Below are positions 45,853-60,231 of a stretch of 64,000 nucleotides of DNA, in pieces. The position numbers and the translations under genes are program-made. The notes under the pieces are model-generated. The model was not told where the DNA came from. It saw nothing but the letters and a program-made list of their open reading frames with translations, and ran no database searches. Each line of letters opens with the position of its first letter. Position 1 is the first letter of the stretch. Source of the DNA: Guyanagaster necrorhizus (taxonomy: Eukaryota; Basidiomycota; Agaricomycetes; Agaricales; Physalacriaceae); assembly GCF_019112545.1 (NCBI RefSeq), contig NW_025064898.1, positions 649,993 through 713,992 of the forward strand, written 5' to 3'.

Positions 45853-48800
45853 TGTTAAGCCCAGGCATCACATGATTAGATACACATGATAAACAGATGT
45901 CCCTTCACACTTTGGGGGATCACCTGAGTTCACTTGTTGCATATCATAGTCAGTGTGGCACAAGGTCAGAGATAGACTTGAGATAGAATGGTGATTGTAA
46001 ACTTTAGCTTGAAGCTAGGATTTCTATCCAGCTAGAGCTAGCCCTTAAATACTGTATATGTCCTGCTAATAATACTACATGCTTATTGTGGGTTTCTCTG
46101 TCCATTGTGCTTATTGTCCTTGAGCATCATTACCATACATAAAAGGGTATTGTCTGCAGTCATCATTGGTTTTAGGAGTAGGTAGGTTTAGCTTGTTGTG
46201 CTGACTAAGCTTCATCCCACAGTCTTAAGTGCCAGATTAGACACCTTGACTAAGCAGGAATAGAGGTTATAAGGAGAAAGAAAATGGAAGAATCATAACA
46301 TTACCTCCTCCTTAAGACCATCATCCCAATGGCTTAATTTAGGGATAGTTCATAGTTGTGTATAGCATCATCCACATCCATGTGTTTTTCGTTTACCCAT
46401 TAGTTTGATTCAGGGCCATAACCCTTCCAGCTGATTAGATAGTCCACCATTGTTGTCATTTCCCCTCCTTTTGCCTTGATTTTTTAGAGTTTATAGTTTA
46501 GTACCTGATTGATTTCATAGTGTTCCTCCTCATCTATCAGGTCTGGCGGTGGAGGTGGTGGGCATTCTTGGTTTGGAAAGGCAGGTGCAATGTATGGGAA
46601 GAGAAGTGTTTCATTAAAGATGTCATATATTTTCCAACCGATAGGTAGGCAAAGTTTGTAGGTGCTATTTCCTACTTTTGAGATAATTGGGAAGGGGCCT
46701 GTCTGTTTATCTGCCAGTTTATATTTTGGTTATGGTAGGTGCAAATTTGTTGTGTCCAGCCAGACCTTGTCACCCAGCAAATATGTATGTGCTGGGTGGC
46801 AATGTTTGTTGTATTGGGCCTTCATTGATGAGACAGCCTTTTCGAGTGTGGCCTTTGTTTCAGCATGGATTTTTGTCATGGTTGTGATAAAATCTGTGGA
46901 TATGAGGGTCATGGTTCAGTGGTGCTTGGTATGGGTGACATTGGGATGCCATTCATGATTAATGAAGAATGGGGTTTTTCCTGTCACTGAATGCACTCAA
47001 TTGTTATGTTGGAATACTGCAAGTGCCAATCATTCCACCCAGTCATCCTGCTGATAATTAATGAACAATCAGAGATATTTTTTGATCTCCTGGTTTGCTT
47101 GCTCTGTCTGTCTGTTGGTTTGTGGATGGTATGCTGTGGAGGCATTTTGTTTGATGTTCAGGAGACAGTAAAGGTCATCTAAGAATTTGGACATGAATTG
47201 GGGCTCTCTGTCAGAGATGACTACTTGAGGCATGCCATATTTTGCATAAACCTCATCTCATAAGATCTTTGCCCATCCTTCTGAGGTTAATTCTGTGGAG
47301 CATGCCATGGGAATGATTGTCTTTGAGAATTGATCAACAATGACAAGAATTGCATCATAGCCATTGCAGTCTGGTAGTCTGGTGATCATATATACAGAGA
47401 TATGCATCCACAGGGATGATGAGATTTTGTTTGGATGTAGAGGTGCTGCACAGGGTTGTGTTGAGGTCTTCTCTTGCTGATAGACTTTGCATGCTTTGAC
47501 ATATGCAGTGATGTTATTTCTCATCTTGGGCCACCAATACTCCCACAGAATGAGTTCCTTGGTCTTTGCAATGCCAGGATGTCTGGCAGTCACATGGTCA
47601 TGACATGTGGCAATGATTTCTCCTCATAGATTTCGATTCCTGGGGATGTAAATTCTTCCATCATAATGGAGCATCCCATCCTCCCTTGTTATTCTCCTTT
47701 CATGATTTTGATTCTTTTGATGATTTATGTTTTTGAGCAATAAGGTCAGATATATTCGAATGCATGCATAATTTAGATATAGGTAGTTCTACAGAGGGAT
47801 AATTATCAGTCTGTCCAGCAGTCTGTGACCTGTTGCTTATATCCTTGGCTGAGTCAGTGGAATCACTCACTGCTCAGCCTCATCTTTTACCTTCTTGATC
47901 TTATCATTTTGGCCAAAGTTCTGTTTCTCCTTTATTAATTCAGCAATCTGTGCCCAAATGTCTTCTCATGTGTGTTTGTTCTTCTTCTGCAGACAGTTTC
48001 TTGCTATATGACTCTTTTGGCCACAGTTGAAGCACTTACCTCCCTTCTTGAGATGATCCACATCTATTGGCTTACCCATTCTGGTATATATCATGCCTGT
48101 ACCAGTTCATTTCTTGGCATATTGAGAAGTTGGGGCTGAGCCACCAGACCTAGATAATGTGGTTGCCTGAGAGGTAGAGGGCTTCCAGCTCTGTCTCTAG
48201 TTTCTATGTCTATCCCAAGATAGAGTGGATGATTCTGCCTTCTGTCATTATCATTCTCATCACATAATGATGATTCTGGTCTTCTATGCTTCATAGCCAA
48301 CTGAGATGCTATGCCCAAGATCTGAAATGATCTTGAGATAGGAGAGCAGTAGTTCCTTCTTCATGTATTCGACCATTCATTCCATGTCAGCTGTGTCCTC
48401 CTGTACTCTGGCAAGTTTACTGAGTCATTCTAACTCATTGAAGTAGTTGGTGGCTCCTCTTCTTCCCTAGGACATTCCTCAGTTGAGCTTCCAGAGATGT
48501 TTTTGGAGCTGAGCCTTTCTGCAGATTAGAAGGACTGTCAGGCAGAGGCAGGGATGTCATGGAGAGGGAGGTCTGGTGTGACATTTCAGAGAATAGTTTG
48601 GATGCATTAGAATTCATGATAGTATCTGATTGTCTAAGCTATGATCAATTGGTGTCTATGGCACAGCTGTATGATCACTAATAGGCCAATTAAGATTTTT
48701 ATGATAGAAGTCAAGAGTTTGAAGAACTCATGGGTAAAGTTTGGGTCAGAAGGGTTAAGGGCAGGGGGCATTCAGTTCTTCAGCACAATTGGGCTTGAGA

Positions 48801-49343
48801 AAGAGAATGATAAGCATTAAGTTAATTGTTAGACTCAAATTCCATATGACTATCAACACATGATAAACAGTTCAGAACCTTGCACTTTGGGTTAGACTGA
48901 CTGAGTTCACTGGTGTGTTAATAGAGTTGTGTAGTCAAGGCATTGTAAGTAGCTTGAGATAAGATAGTAAAGAATAAACTTTAGCTTAACACTAGAGCTA
49001 CTATAGTGAAAACTACACTGCTTAAATACTGTTCTGTTATCTGGCTATAAATAAATATTTACAAAAGATATTGTCTGTCATAGAGCTGTTACCCCTGCTG
49101 TTGCCAGGCTCTCCACAAAAGCTGTTGTCTTGCTGTTGTGCTGTTACTGCTGCTTTACAGTTTGAGGACAAAAGAAGCATTGTCTCTCCCTTCACAGTGC
49201 ACAGCAGTGTGATAAGACCATGATCAACTGGGCTGCTGACTAAGCCTTCCTATAGTCCTAGGTGCTGGCCTAAGCACTCTGACTAAGCAAGGATAGGGGT
49301 CATTTTCAAAGAAAAAGAAAAGAAAATAGGAAAAATCATAACA
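45853..49343 (-). mobile_element. Family A copy A3, internally deleted
   Basis: LTRs are at 45853-46300 and 48837-49343. Between them are the pol end (chromodomain and integrase, 46310-47720) and gag (47740-48440), plus the hydrophobic N-terminal gag part (48750-48600). RT, RNase H and protease are missing, with the join near 47720-47750. The two LTRs differ in length (448 and 507 bp) and clearly in sequence. The flanks CTAGT and CATTG do not match. Confidence 0.8.
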
Positions 49344-49622
49344 CATTGCTCTTCTTTTACCTTATCACATCTTTCTCCTCTCTAAGACCTCCTCAGACTC
49401 CTCTGAATCATCATTCCTCTTAGACTTCTTATCTAGCTCATCTTTGGACTTTATTGAGATATGGCTGACTACTCTTTTGAAATAGAGACTGAGCTCAGAA
49501 CTGAACTGAGCCACCAGAACTTATCAAAGCCTGAAATCAATAGTCTCTGCAGAGGTCATTTGCAATCCACTCTCTGTAACTATTCTCTTCTGCCCTATCT
49601 CTGAGGCCACAGCTCTCACTGC
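49344..49622 (-). pseudogene. Family D gag middle segment
   Basis: A mostly open, charged minus-strand frame (Lys-Ser-Lys-Asp-Glu-Leu-Asp-Lys-Lys) sits between A3 and A4. It continues the frame from 57310 once A4 is removed. Confidence 0.5.
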
Positions 49623-52600
49623 TATTATACCCAAGCTGCATGTGATTATAGACATATAATAAACTGACATCACTTCACACTTCAAGTGAAATAGCAGAGT
49701 CCACTGATATGAATATTGATCAGTGTGCTACAAGGTCTTATAATTGGCTCAAGAGTAGAATGGTGTGAAGATAAGCTTTAGCTTAAAGCTAGAGTTATAC
49801 TAGCAAGAGCTGTCCTACTTATATACAAGCAATTGGTACTGCTATAAATATTACTACTGATTGTATCCTTTGTGGCTATTATGCTTATTATTCTTGAGTG
49901 TTATTACTGTCTATAATAGTGTTATTGTGTATCATTGCATCAAAAGACAATGTTCAACTGGGCTTGTTGTGCTGACTAAGCCAGTCCCACAGTCTTAAGT
50001 GCTGGTTTAGACACTCTGACTAAGCATAAATAGAGGTTAATTCAAGAAGAGAAATAAAAAAGAGTAAAAATCATAACATTACCCTCTCTTTAAGATTATT
50101 GTTCCAATGACTTAATTTAGAGATAGTTTATAGTCTCATATTGCTTCATCAGCCTGCATCTATTTTTCATTGATCTATTAGTTGGATTTGAGGCTATAGC
50201 CCTTCTAACTAACTAAATAGTCAATAGTTGTTGTTGTTTCTCTTCTAAGTGCTTTGACCTTTTATAATCTATAATTAAGAATTTGATCAATCTCATAATG
50301 CTCCTTATCATCAATTAGATTAGAGGATAGTGAGAGTGAACATTCTTGGTTAGAAAAGGCTGGCATGATGAAGGATGTGAGAAGGGATTCATTGAAGATG
50401 TCATGTATCTTCCAGTTGGTTGAAAATCATAATTTATATGTGAAAGCACTGATCTTTCTGAGAATGAGAAAGAGTCCAGTTTGTTTATCAGCTAACTTTT
50501 GTTTTGGTTGAAGAAGATGAAAGTTAGTAGTATCTAATCAGACTTTATTACTGACTGAATATGTGCCAGCTGCAGTGAGATGTTTATCATACTGTTTTTT
50601 ATTAACATTGCTGCTTTCTTGAGGATAGTATAAGTTTTATTGTGGATCTTCATTATTGTTGTGGCAAAGTCAGCAGATGTAGGTGTTCTGATATAGAGAT
50701 GTTTAGTGTGAGAAATGTGAAGGTGTCTTCTATAATTAATAAAGAAAGGAGTTTTGCTAGTGGCTAAGTGTATGTGATTATTGTGTTGAAATGCTGTGAG
50801 AGCTAGCCATTCAGTCCAATCATCTTGTCAGTAGTTAATGAATAGATGAAGGTATTTTTTGACTTTTTGATTAATACATTCTATTTAGCCATCAGTCTGG
50901 AGGTGATAGGCTGTAGACAAGTTGCAATAGATGTTGAGTAGGCAATATATATCATCTAAGAATTTAGATATGAATTGGAGGCCATGATCAGAAATGATGA
51001 TCTGTGGCATGCTGTATTTGGCATATACTTTATCATAGAGAACCTTTGCTCATCCTTCAGAAGTGAGTTTTATTGAGCATGTGATTGGAATGATAGTCTT
51101 TGAGAATCTGTCAACAATTACAAATATTGCATTATACCCATTGCATTCTGGAAGACCAGTGATCATGTCTACTATAATGTGGGTCCATGGTGTTGCCAGT
51201 ATTTCATTGGAGTGTAAAGACATGGCACATAGTTGGGTAGAAGATTTGCCATGCTAACACATCTCACATCTCTTGATGTAGTGTTCAATATTCTGTCCCA
51301 TCTTTAGCCACTAGTATTCCTGTAGGACTAGTTCTTTGGTCTTAGCAATCTCCAGGTGTCCTGCCATGGTATAGTCATGACAGGTGGTGATAATTTCACT
51401 GTGCAGCCTTTGATATTGAGAAATATAAATGTGTTCATTATATTAAATCATTCTCTCTTTCTTTATCATTCCTTGCTTGTGATTGAGAGATAGAGCTATG
51501 TGTTAGTCTCATTTGGCAGTGTCTCTGGCTGCACTTTTGATCTGCTCATGGATTTCTTTTTCCATAAGTATGATCATAGCATAGAAGTGCTCTGGTCTCA
51601 ACAGCATGACCCCCTCATTGTCACTTCCTCCCTGGTCATAATCTGTGCATTGACTAAGGAGGTCAGCCTTTTTGTTGGTGACACTGGCTTTGTGGAATAG
51701 CATGTATTTATATTAGCTAAGTTTAGTCACTCATTGGGCTTGCTATCAGTTTAACTTCTGTAGCTGTCAGAAATATCAGAGGTTCTGATAATCTGTCCAG
51801 ATCTCAAATTACTGGATGGCTCCAATTAGATAATGTCACCATTCTTCCAGAGCAATCATTATTGTGAGTAGCTCTTTGTCATATATTTTATAGTTCCTCT
51901 CTATTACTGTGAGGGTCTTTAAGAGGAAGATGACTGGTCACCACCTCCTTTTCTGCTCCTGGGAGAGTACCACTCCAATGGCTCTCTCACTTGAGTCAGC
52001 TTTTATACAGAATTTTTCTTCTCTGGTTGGCATAGTAAGAATCATGTCTTCAGCAAGTCATCATTTTAGATCATCAAAGGCTGTTTGTTGAGATAGTCTC
52101 CATGCCCATAGTGCATTTCCAGTCAGTTGTGTCATTGGCCAGACTATCTTGCTGTAGTCCTGAATGAACTATTGATAGAAATTGGTGAACTCCAGAAATA
52201 ATTGGAGTTCTTTTTTCTTGGTTGATTCTGGCCACTCTATTACTCCTGTGACTTTTATTGAGTCTATACAGATACTCCCTTCACTGATGATTACACCCAA
52301 GTATTCTGTTTCTAACACCTCAAACTCACATTTCTTGGCTTTAAGAAAAAGCTTGTGTTTTTTTATAAGTTTGAGAACTTGTTAAACAAGGTATCGGTGT
52401 TTAGTGTGGTCTTTGGACATAATGAGAATGTCCATCCAAGTAAATGGTGACTTTTTCTGTGGTGATGAGATCCTTGAATACATCATTCATCATTCATTGA
52501 AAAGTCATGAGAGAATTGGTTAAGCTGAAGAATATAATAGTGGGTTTGAATAAGCTCTGGTTGGTTCTAAATGCAGCCTTCCATCTATTGCCCTCTTTAA

Positions 52601-55600
52601 TGTGCACATTGTTATACTCCTAACAAACATTGAGCTTGGTGTAGTACTGAGCCCCTTTAAGTTTGTCCATCAATTTAGAAATCAAAAGAAGCATGTAGTG
52701 GTTCTTGATTGTTATTTTATTGAGTTTCTGATAGTTTTGAATAGGCTGGAGTTTGCCATCTTTCTTTTTGATGAAGAAGAAAGGGGATACCATCAGTAAC
52801 TTTGATGGTCAGATATATCTGCTGGAGAGGTTTTCATTTAGAAACTTGTCAAGCTTCTGCTATTTATGATGGTCAAGTGGATACATTTTGCAGTCAAGGT
52901 TGGCATTTATGTTGGGGATTAGTTCAATAGTGTGGTCCCACAGTTTTGGCTCAGGTAATTCATCAAAACTCTCCTTGTTGAACAAGTTCTGATAGTCCTA
53001 TGCTCACTCTGGCACTAACTCTTCAAATATCTTCTCTTCTTTTGTCATATTGGCCTTTGCAGCCAGCTTATTCACATGATGCATAGCACAAAGGTGTATT
53101 GCCAGATGGAGGTCCACAGCAAGGATAGTTTTGCTATCCTTTATTTCTTTATTCCATCAGTCTTTAGGGTCTTTGTTAGGTAATTCAAATGGCATTTTTC
53201 AGCATTTGCAACATGCAAAGGTAATCTGGCCAGTTTTTCAATTGATGAGAGGATTGTAGCAGATCAGCTAATTGTGTTCTAAGAATATCTCTTTTAAGCC
53301 TAAGTCAGTGATGGCTAGGTCAATCCACTTGGAATGATCTCTGATTGTTAGCCTGAGTTTGATAAATTTGATAATTGAGCCAGCTTGGTTTTTTGTTCCA
53401 TTGGCATTATAAACAGAGATGAGCATAGCTGTTGCCTGAGTGGGAAGTTGATGCCTGTCAATAAAGGCTCAGTTTATAGAGCTGCTGGTGCACACACTAT
53501 TAATTAGAGTGACAACTGAATGAGTGGTCCAGTTGATCAAAGTTTTGATTTAAGCTTTAGTGGTTAGATCCTGTCTCAGTATCTTAGCTCACTGGATGTA
53601 TCATTGCAGCCTCTGAAGTTTATCAAGCCACTTTAGAGTCTAACACTATTCTGTCTTTCTCATCCCTTTGAATACTTCATCTATAACTTCTTCAGCATGA
53701 GTTCTGTATACTCAGTTCTTGAGTATTGTCTTTGCTGCTTTTTCTGTTGGTGCTTCTCTGATGGCCTGCCAGATCCATTTGGTTTCAAATGGTTTGAGCC
53801 ATTTATTGGGGGTCTCTTCCCTTGTTCAGCCTATGGGCATTTGAGTTTTAGTTTTTAGTGATTCATTGACAGAGCAGATGGTAGTTGAGGTGGGTATATT
53901 TGAATACACACATAATTTAGATATATTTGTATCTACAGAGAGGCTATTAGTCTATTCTATGGCTATGATTGTTGTTCTGTCAAATTCTTTAGCTGACTCA
54001 GTAGAATCACTCACTGGTTGGCCTCTTCTTTTACCTTCTCTATCTTTGTCTCTGATCTGAGCTCCTCTGCTTCTCTTTGTAGTTTAGCAATCTGTGCTTG
54101 GATATCCTCTCATATCCTCTTTTTCTTCAGACAATCCTTTGCCATGTGGCCTTTCTGTCTGCAATTGAAACATTTTCCCTCCTTCTTCATTTGATCAATG
54201 TCCATTAGTTTACCAGTCTCAATGTAAGTTGTACTGGTTCCAGTTTTCTGTGCAGTGTTAGAGGGTGTGGTGGAAGTACTCAATTTGAGAGGTGTACTGG
54301 TTTTCTCATTGAAAGATGTGCTAGTCTTCTTATTAGATGAGAGACTGGCACTTATAGCCTTTTGCTGAAGGCACTCCTTGTCTATCTCAATGACTCTGTC
54401 CTTCTATATGTTGTATCTCTTTGAAATGTTGGTTCCTATATTGGAGATCATCTTGACATACAATAATAGAACCTCAAGTTTAAGGTAATTAACCATTCTT
54501 CCATCATCATTAATACTTTCCCATACTCTGGTTAGAGTTTCCAGGTGTTCTAGCTTGTTAAAGTATTTGCTAGTGATTTTGTCATCTGCTATCTGTAGTC
54601 TCTTTATTTTGTTTTTGTGGATGTTCTAAACTGCAGAGTCAATGAAATTGTTGCAGACCATCTGTTTAAAGACAGGCCATGATGGGAAGTGATGGTGTTA
54701 TTGCATAGAGGAGTAAAAGGAGAGTGAGATCAAAGTCTACCATTGTTTGGCCTTATTTTCAAAGTATAAGATCATAAAGGCAACTTTGTTCATGTTGGTT
54801 TCAAGATAGATGATATATACTTCAAAGTACTATTTACAATCAATTAGAAAGTGATCAATGTCATCAGAGATGCTCTTGAAGAGTTGGAGGATCCAGAGCA
54901 GATCTGGTTTGCACTGGAGTATAGCTGCATTTTGGAGTAGTGCATCTATTGGGTTGGAATATTTATCAAATAGCAGGCAGCACTATTTGATTGGAGGTCT
55001 GAAGAATAAGTGGAGGGAATTGTTGTTAGTGATAGGGCTTCTCTGTGATACTGTCTTCTTTTATATGATCACCCTATTCTTGACAGTGAATCTCAATTGA
55101 ACCACCTCAGAGTCTTTACTGAAGGAGCAGAGTATGAGAATCAGCTTGTGGTAGTTCAGATCAAGAGAGACCATATAAATGGCCTGTTTGAATGCTGTAG
55201 ATGGCATCCATGGTATTAGTTTGATATCAAACCACAATTTATACTCTGATAGTTTGTTGAGTTGATCCTCCAGATGCTGTCTGTTGTAAATGTTAATTGC
55301 ATATTTTATAACAGAATATTGTAAGATATCCTGCTGTTTATTGCCATCTGCATATATATACTTCTGTCTTATTTCTGAGGCTAACCATTTAGCATCCCTC
55401 TACAAGAAGATCATTCCTCTTTTGTACAACTCCTGGTATTCTCTCTCCCTGTATCATTGTATTTCTTTGGCTAGTAGTTCCTCATCAGTTTCTTCTGCCA
55501 GATCCTCTAAGTATTAGTATTCTTCTGAAAAGGCAAAGGGATCACTGTCCTCATTATTCTTGTCCTTGTCACCTTCATCTCCACTGTCCTTGAGAAGAGA

Positions 55601-57309
55601 ACTATCATGCAGATCAAGTATGGACTCAGTGTCTGAGGGAATGATGTCAGTACTGGAGGCTTGAGAGAAAGATATATCATCTCTTTGAAGAGAGAGAGTG
55701 TTGTCCCTCCTTGTGGTCTCATTGAGAGTGACAGAGCTATAAGGTTCTGCCCAAGAGTCTGTCTCAGTTCTTAGAGTACTGAGCTCCTAGAATGGAGAGC
55801 ATGTGGACTCAGTCCAGAGTTTGTATCAGCTGAGGGAGGCAGAACTCAGGTGGACAGCTTTATGCTCATGCTCCTATCATCTCTTTCTTCTGTCCTCTTG
55901 CTCCTCCTCATACTACTGCTAGGCCTCAGCTCTGACATGCTCAGCAAGTGCTTCTCTGGCTTGCTCAGGATCTGCTCAAGCTTGCTCCTCTTGTCACTGC
56001 TGCTGCTGTTAAACTGCTGTATCATAATTGAAAAGGACTCTAAGATCCTAGTCTAAAAATATCCTTTAGATGATTCTATCTTAGATGGCTTCCCCTTGAT
56101 ATCAGATCTCTTTTCAGGCTTCTCTGTCATTGCCCACCCTGAGGCTGCTGCAGCTGTGGGGAGATGTGATGGAGAGAGTTTCTGTTGAGGTGGCATAGAG
56201 TGAGCCATGTCCTGAGTGTGGCAAAACACTTCTGGGTCTTGAAGCTATCTGAGAGGCATCAAGAGAGTCTCTAGTGTGATCTCCAATGCTGGATATTCTT
56301 ATAGCAGTGGAAGGATCAGGAGATGATGAGTCATTAAAGAAGTCCTTGAGGAGATCCTCATTTTTGTGGTTAGAGATGAGGGGCAGGACCCATAGGTTCC
56401 AGAAACCTGTGAGGCTATTGTTGCTGTTTCTATTGTTGGATTATTGAGGTTGAGAGAGGTATCTGTGTTCCTCTTCTTCTTGAATATTTCCTGGATGCAA
56501 GCTGCTAAGTCTGGCTTTAGGTATGGTTTCTGTCAGAGGCTGGAAGGAGAGTCTGGGGGTATTGAGAATGTCATAGAGTGAGAGATCTGGAGTTACATTT
56601 TTAAGAATACATTATATGTGCTGAAATTCTTGATAGTATCTGACTGCTCAAGCAGTGATTGATTGGCATCTCTGACAAAGTTGGATGATTACCAATAAGT
56701 CTAATAGTGTTCTGATAATAGAAGCTAAAAGATCAAAGAATTTTTAGTCAAAGTTGAGAGAGTTAGGGTCAATAGATGGTATTTGGTTTCCTCTATACTT
56801 ATTGTGCATGAGGAAAGAGAAGTGAAAGCTTTGAGCTAATTATTAAATCCAAGCTGCATATAATCATAAATACATAAGAAACTGATATCACTTTGCACTT
56901 CAAGTGAAATAGTAGAGTCCACTGATGTGAATATTAATTGGTATGCTATAAGATCTTATGATTGGTCCAAGAGTAGAATGATATAAAGATAAGCTTTAGC
57001 TTAAAGCTGGAGTTATATCAGCAAGAGCTGTCCTACTTATATACAAGTGATTAATACTACTATAAATATTACTACTGATTGTATCCTTTGTGGCTATTAT
57101 GCTTATTGTCCTTGAGCATCATTACTATCTATAATAGTGTCATTGTGTATCATTGGACAGCATCATTGCATTGAAAGACAATAACTGACTAGGCTTGTTG
57201 TGCTGACTAAACCAGTCTCACAGTCTTAAGTGCTGATCTAGGCACTCTGATTAAGCATAAATAGAGATTAATTTGAGGAGAGGAATAAATAGAAGTGAAA
57301 ATCATAACA
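49623..57309 (-). mobile_element. Family A copy A4, full-length but decayed
   Basis: LTRs are at 49623-50078 and 56841-57309. Minus-strand internal order: hydrophobic gag N-terminus (about 56790-56600), coiled-coil and capsid (to about 54000), zinc knuckle near 54150, protease (53560-53200), RT (53110-52060), RNase H (52060-51500), integrase (51500-50600), chromodomain (to about 50100). Flanks are ACTGC (49618-49622) and GCTGT (57310-57314), a 5-bp duplication differing by two transitions. There is nearly no CpG, and stops are frequent. Confidence 0.88.
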
Positions 57310-57790
57310 GCTGTGGCCTCCATGGCCTCCCTCTCTTCAGTCTCTCTTTGAGCTGCCTCTCTCAATGCCTTCTCTGCCTTTTTTGCCTGCCTCTCCACTG
57401 CCCACTGGATCTTCTCTCTCTTTCTCTCCAACCTCTCTTGCTGCTTCTTTCTCTATGCCTCTTAAGCTACACAGTCTGTCTGAATCTTCTTCTTTCTCTC
57501 CCACTTCCTTTTTCACTCCAAGTAGACTTCTACAGTCTCCATATACTCTTTCTCTGCAGTTTGCTATTTTAGACAGAATGATTTCTTGGTCTCTTCAGGG
57601 CCATCAGATATGAGTTTTCTCACCAAAGACTCAGAAGTACATGAGCAATGATATGTGGCAAGAAGCAACATAGTTGCAAAAGTTTAGGCAATAGTGATAG
57701 TATCTGATCAAGTTGCAAAACTTTCCATGGTCATTGACAATCTTTCATGTGGCCTCATCAGCCATTGAGATCTGCACTCTTGAGGGCAAG
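57310..57790 (-). pseudogene. Family D gag N-terminal segment
   Basis: Minus-strand frame with a possible start near 57765 and a charged, helical stretch at about 57430-57310 (Glu-Lys-Ile-Gln-Trp-Ala-Val-Glu-Arg-Gln). It ends at the A4 target site. Confidence 0.5.
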
Positions 57791-57799
57791 AATACTAAC

Positions 57800-60231
57800 A
57801 GAGAGATACTGTTACACACATGCTACCAGCCTCTGTGTCACTTCAACCAATCACAGATTCAATCATCAAAATCTATCAGACTCTGGCTGCTTTCTATTAC
57901 CTATTAATTTCATTTTCATCATTATCATTTCACATTCATATTTCATATTGTAATATCTAGACTCCAAACTCAATAGTGAATAATGACACTGGAACCCAAT
58001 AGAACTCAACTCAGAATTAGCTACTATTAATATGTAAAGCCATGCATAATCATTGTAACTACTCAGTTTGAATATCAACTTGAATAGCTATCTACACTTT
58101 GTACTCACTTCAACTTCTCTCTACTTTGTCTGTCAGATTCCACTCCAAAGAATATTCCTCTTCACTTCTCTGACAGAACTCTATTCTGTCCATCTAAATC
58201 CTTAAGCTCTGACTCAAAGGTAATATTGCCAATAGCTTTGTTGATGTTCACATGCTCTGCCAGTCTCTGTGCATGCATGAAAGTCCAGTTGACTAGCACA
58301 TTCCTAACAGATGTCAAAGATGCATTAAAACATCTTCAGATGTATGATAGAGACCAAATCATAAAGTATATAGTCCAATTCAATCAGTATGCATTATAAA
58401 TTGAATACAGAGACAACTCTCTCTGCCATGCCTTTTACTATGGCCTCTGCACTTGCATCAAGGATGACATGACCCACTATGAGAAGCCAAACAATCTCTG
58501 TGATATGTGCTTTCTTACCCAAGAACTTGATGCTCACTACTAGACCTGAAAGACTGAAATTGTCTATAAAAACTAAAACAATAAGGTCTCCAACCAATCC
58601 TCCAACCTCAAATCCAAGAGGACTAACTCTTCTTTCTCAGACTCTAGCTCCACACTGAAATCTACCACTCCTAAGCTTTATACTGACAAGTCAGACAAAG
58701 ATAGTCATCTTACTCAGAAAGAAAAAGACTGCCAGCACTAAAACAATCTTTGCATGTTTTGTAGAGCCAAGTATAAGACTGAGGATTATAGCAAACAGAA
58801 GGCTGCAGCCTCCACTAAGGATCATGCAGCAGAAGTAGACACTGCCTCTAACCAGCTCCAACAGAGTCAGAAAACTAGGAAGCAACCTTGTTCTCTTTAT
58901 GTGAGTTCAGGGTTGTGTTGACTCTATTCACACACTGGAGATCATTACTCTCAATGCAACATCTCTCTCCAATCATTCCTTCCATCTCCTACTTTCAGCA
59001 GAATTACCATCTAGTATAGAATCCAATGGGTCTCTAATTTTTACTATTCTGTGCTTTCTTGCCTTTATTGATTCTAGTTCTAGCCACTGCTTTGTTAACA
59101 CTAAGTATGTAGCTGCCAATAATATTCCTATTAAAACTATTCCTAGTGTGCAACTCCAATTATTCAATAGCTCTATCAAAAGCCACATATCTCAAATTGC
59201 AACTATCTCTATTCATTTCTCTTTTGGAGACACCTTTTCTATCAACTTTTATATCACTTATCTGGATTCATCTTGCAATTTTATTCTAGAATACAACTTG
59301 CTCTCCTGCTACAATCCACTGATTGACTGGACTAAGAACAGTATCACTTTCTGCTCAAGCTATCAGAATCCCACTTCAACCAATTCTACAGCCTCCATCA
59401 TATTCTCAGAACTTTCATGCTCACAAGACAACAGTTCACCTCTCTTTGAGCCTTTCAGTTCAATTCTGAGACTTTTATATCCACTGAACTCTATCAGTCT
59501 AACTTTTGAGGCTTCATCTTATTTCAAATCTGCTCTAGGCCATCAGCAGGCTCTGTTCCCATACAAACCCATCTATTCCTATTCTCTCTCAGAGTCTTTT
59601 ACTACAAAAGCACACCCAAAGATCTCTATCATATCTGCTGCTGCATTTGTCTGAGCCAGTGCAGAAGAAGGTGCTCAGCAGTTCACACTGCAGTCTTCCT
59701 TGCCTAATATTGGAGCTAAAGCTGCATCTACAGAACTGGCAGATCTTTCATCAGTCCTAGTAGAGTACCATGATTTTGCAGATATTTTCAGTAATACTCT
59801 CTCTGAAAAGCTACTCAAACACAGGCTGTATGACCTTAAAATCAACTTTGAGAAAGGAACATCTTCACCACTTGAACCTATTTATTCTCTCTCAGAATCT
59901 GAACTCAAGGCTCTATAAGAGTTTATTGATGATAATCTGCATAATGAGTTCATTATTCTATTCCACTCTCCACATGGGACTCTGATCCTGTTTGTCAAGA
60001 AGAAGACCAGCAAACTCTGACTTCACATTAATTACTGCAGTCTGAACAAAATCTCCAAGAAGGATTGCTACTCTCTTCCCCTTATTTCTGATCTCCTTAA
60101 CTCTGCTGCACTATATGCATCTATACCAAGCTCAATCTTTGACATACCTATCATCTTGTTTGTATAGCTAGAGAGAATGAATGAAAAACAGCCTTTTAGA
60201 CTCATTATGATTTCTTCAAATGATATATCAT
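57800..60231 (+). mobile_element. Gypsy family B, gag-protease-RT, truncated
   Basis: Gag is readable from about 58130 ('DVKDALKHLQMYDRDQIIKY' near 58310), a CCHC-like Cys-X2-Cys near 58750, a protease flank in the open frame 59148-59654 ('LEYNLLSCYNPLIDWTKNSI'), and the RT start at 59700-60210 ('VEYHDFADIFSNTLSEKLLK', then GPIYSLS-like). Copy A5 cuts it at 60231. Confidence 0.75.

Noticed and set aside
49602..57320. 11-bp inverted repeat GAGGCCACAGC at both flanks of A4
   Set aside because: It lies outside the LTRs with unequal offsets and comes from repeated Glu-Ala-Thr-Ala type codons in the target gag; likely coincidence.
59148..59654. 168-codon frame as a host gene
   Set aside because: Its motif LEYNLLSCYNPLIDWTKNSI is the protease flank of Gypsy family B, and it sits between B gag and RT.
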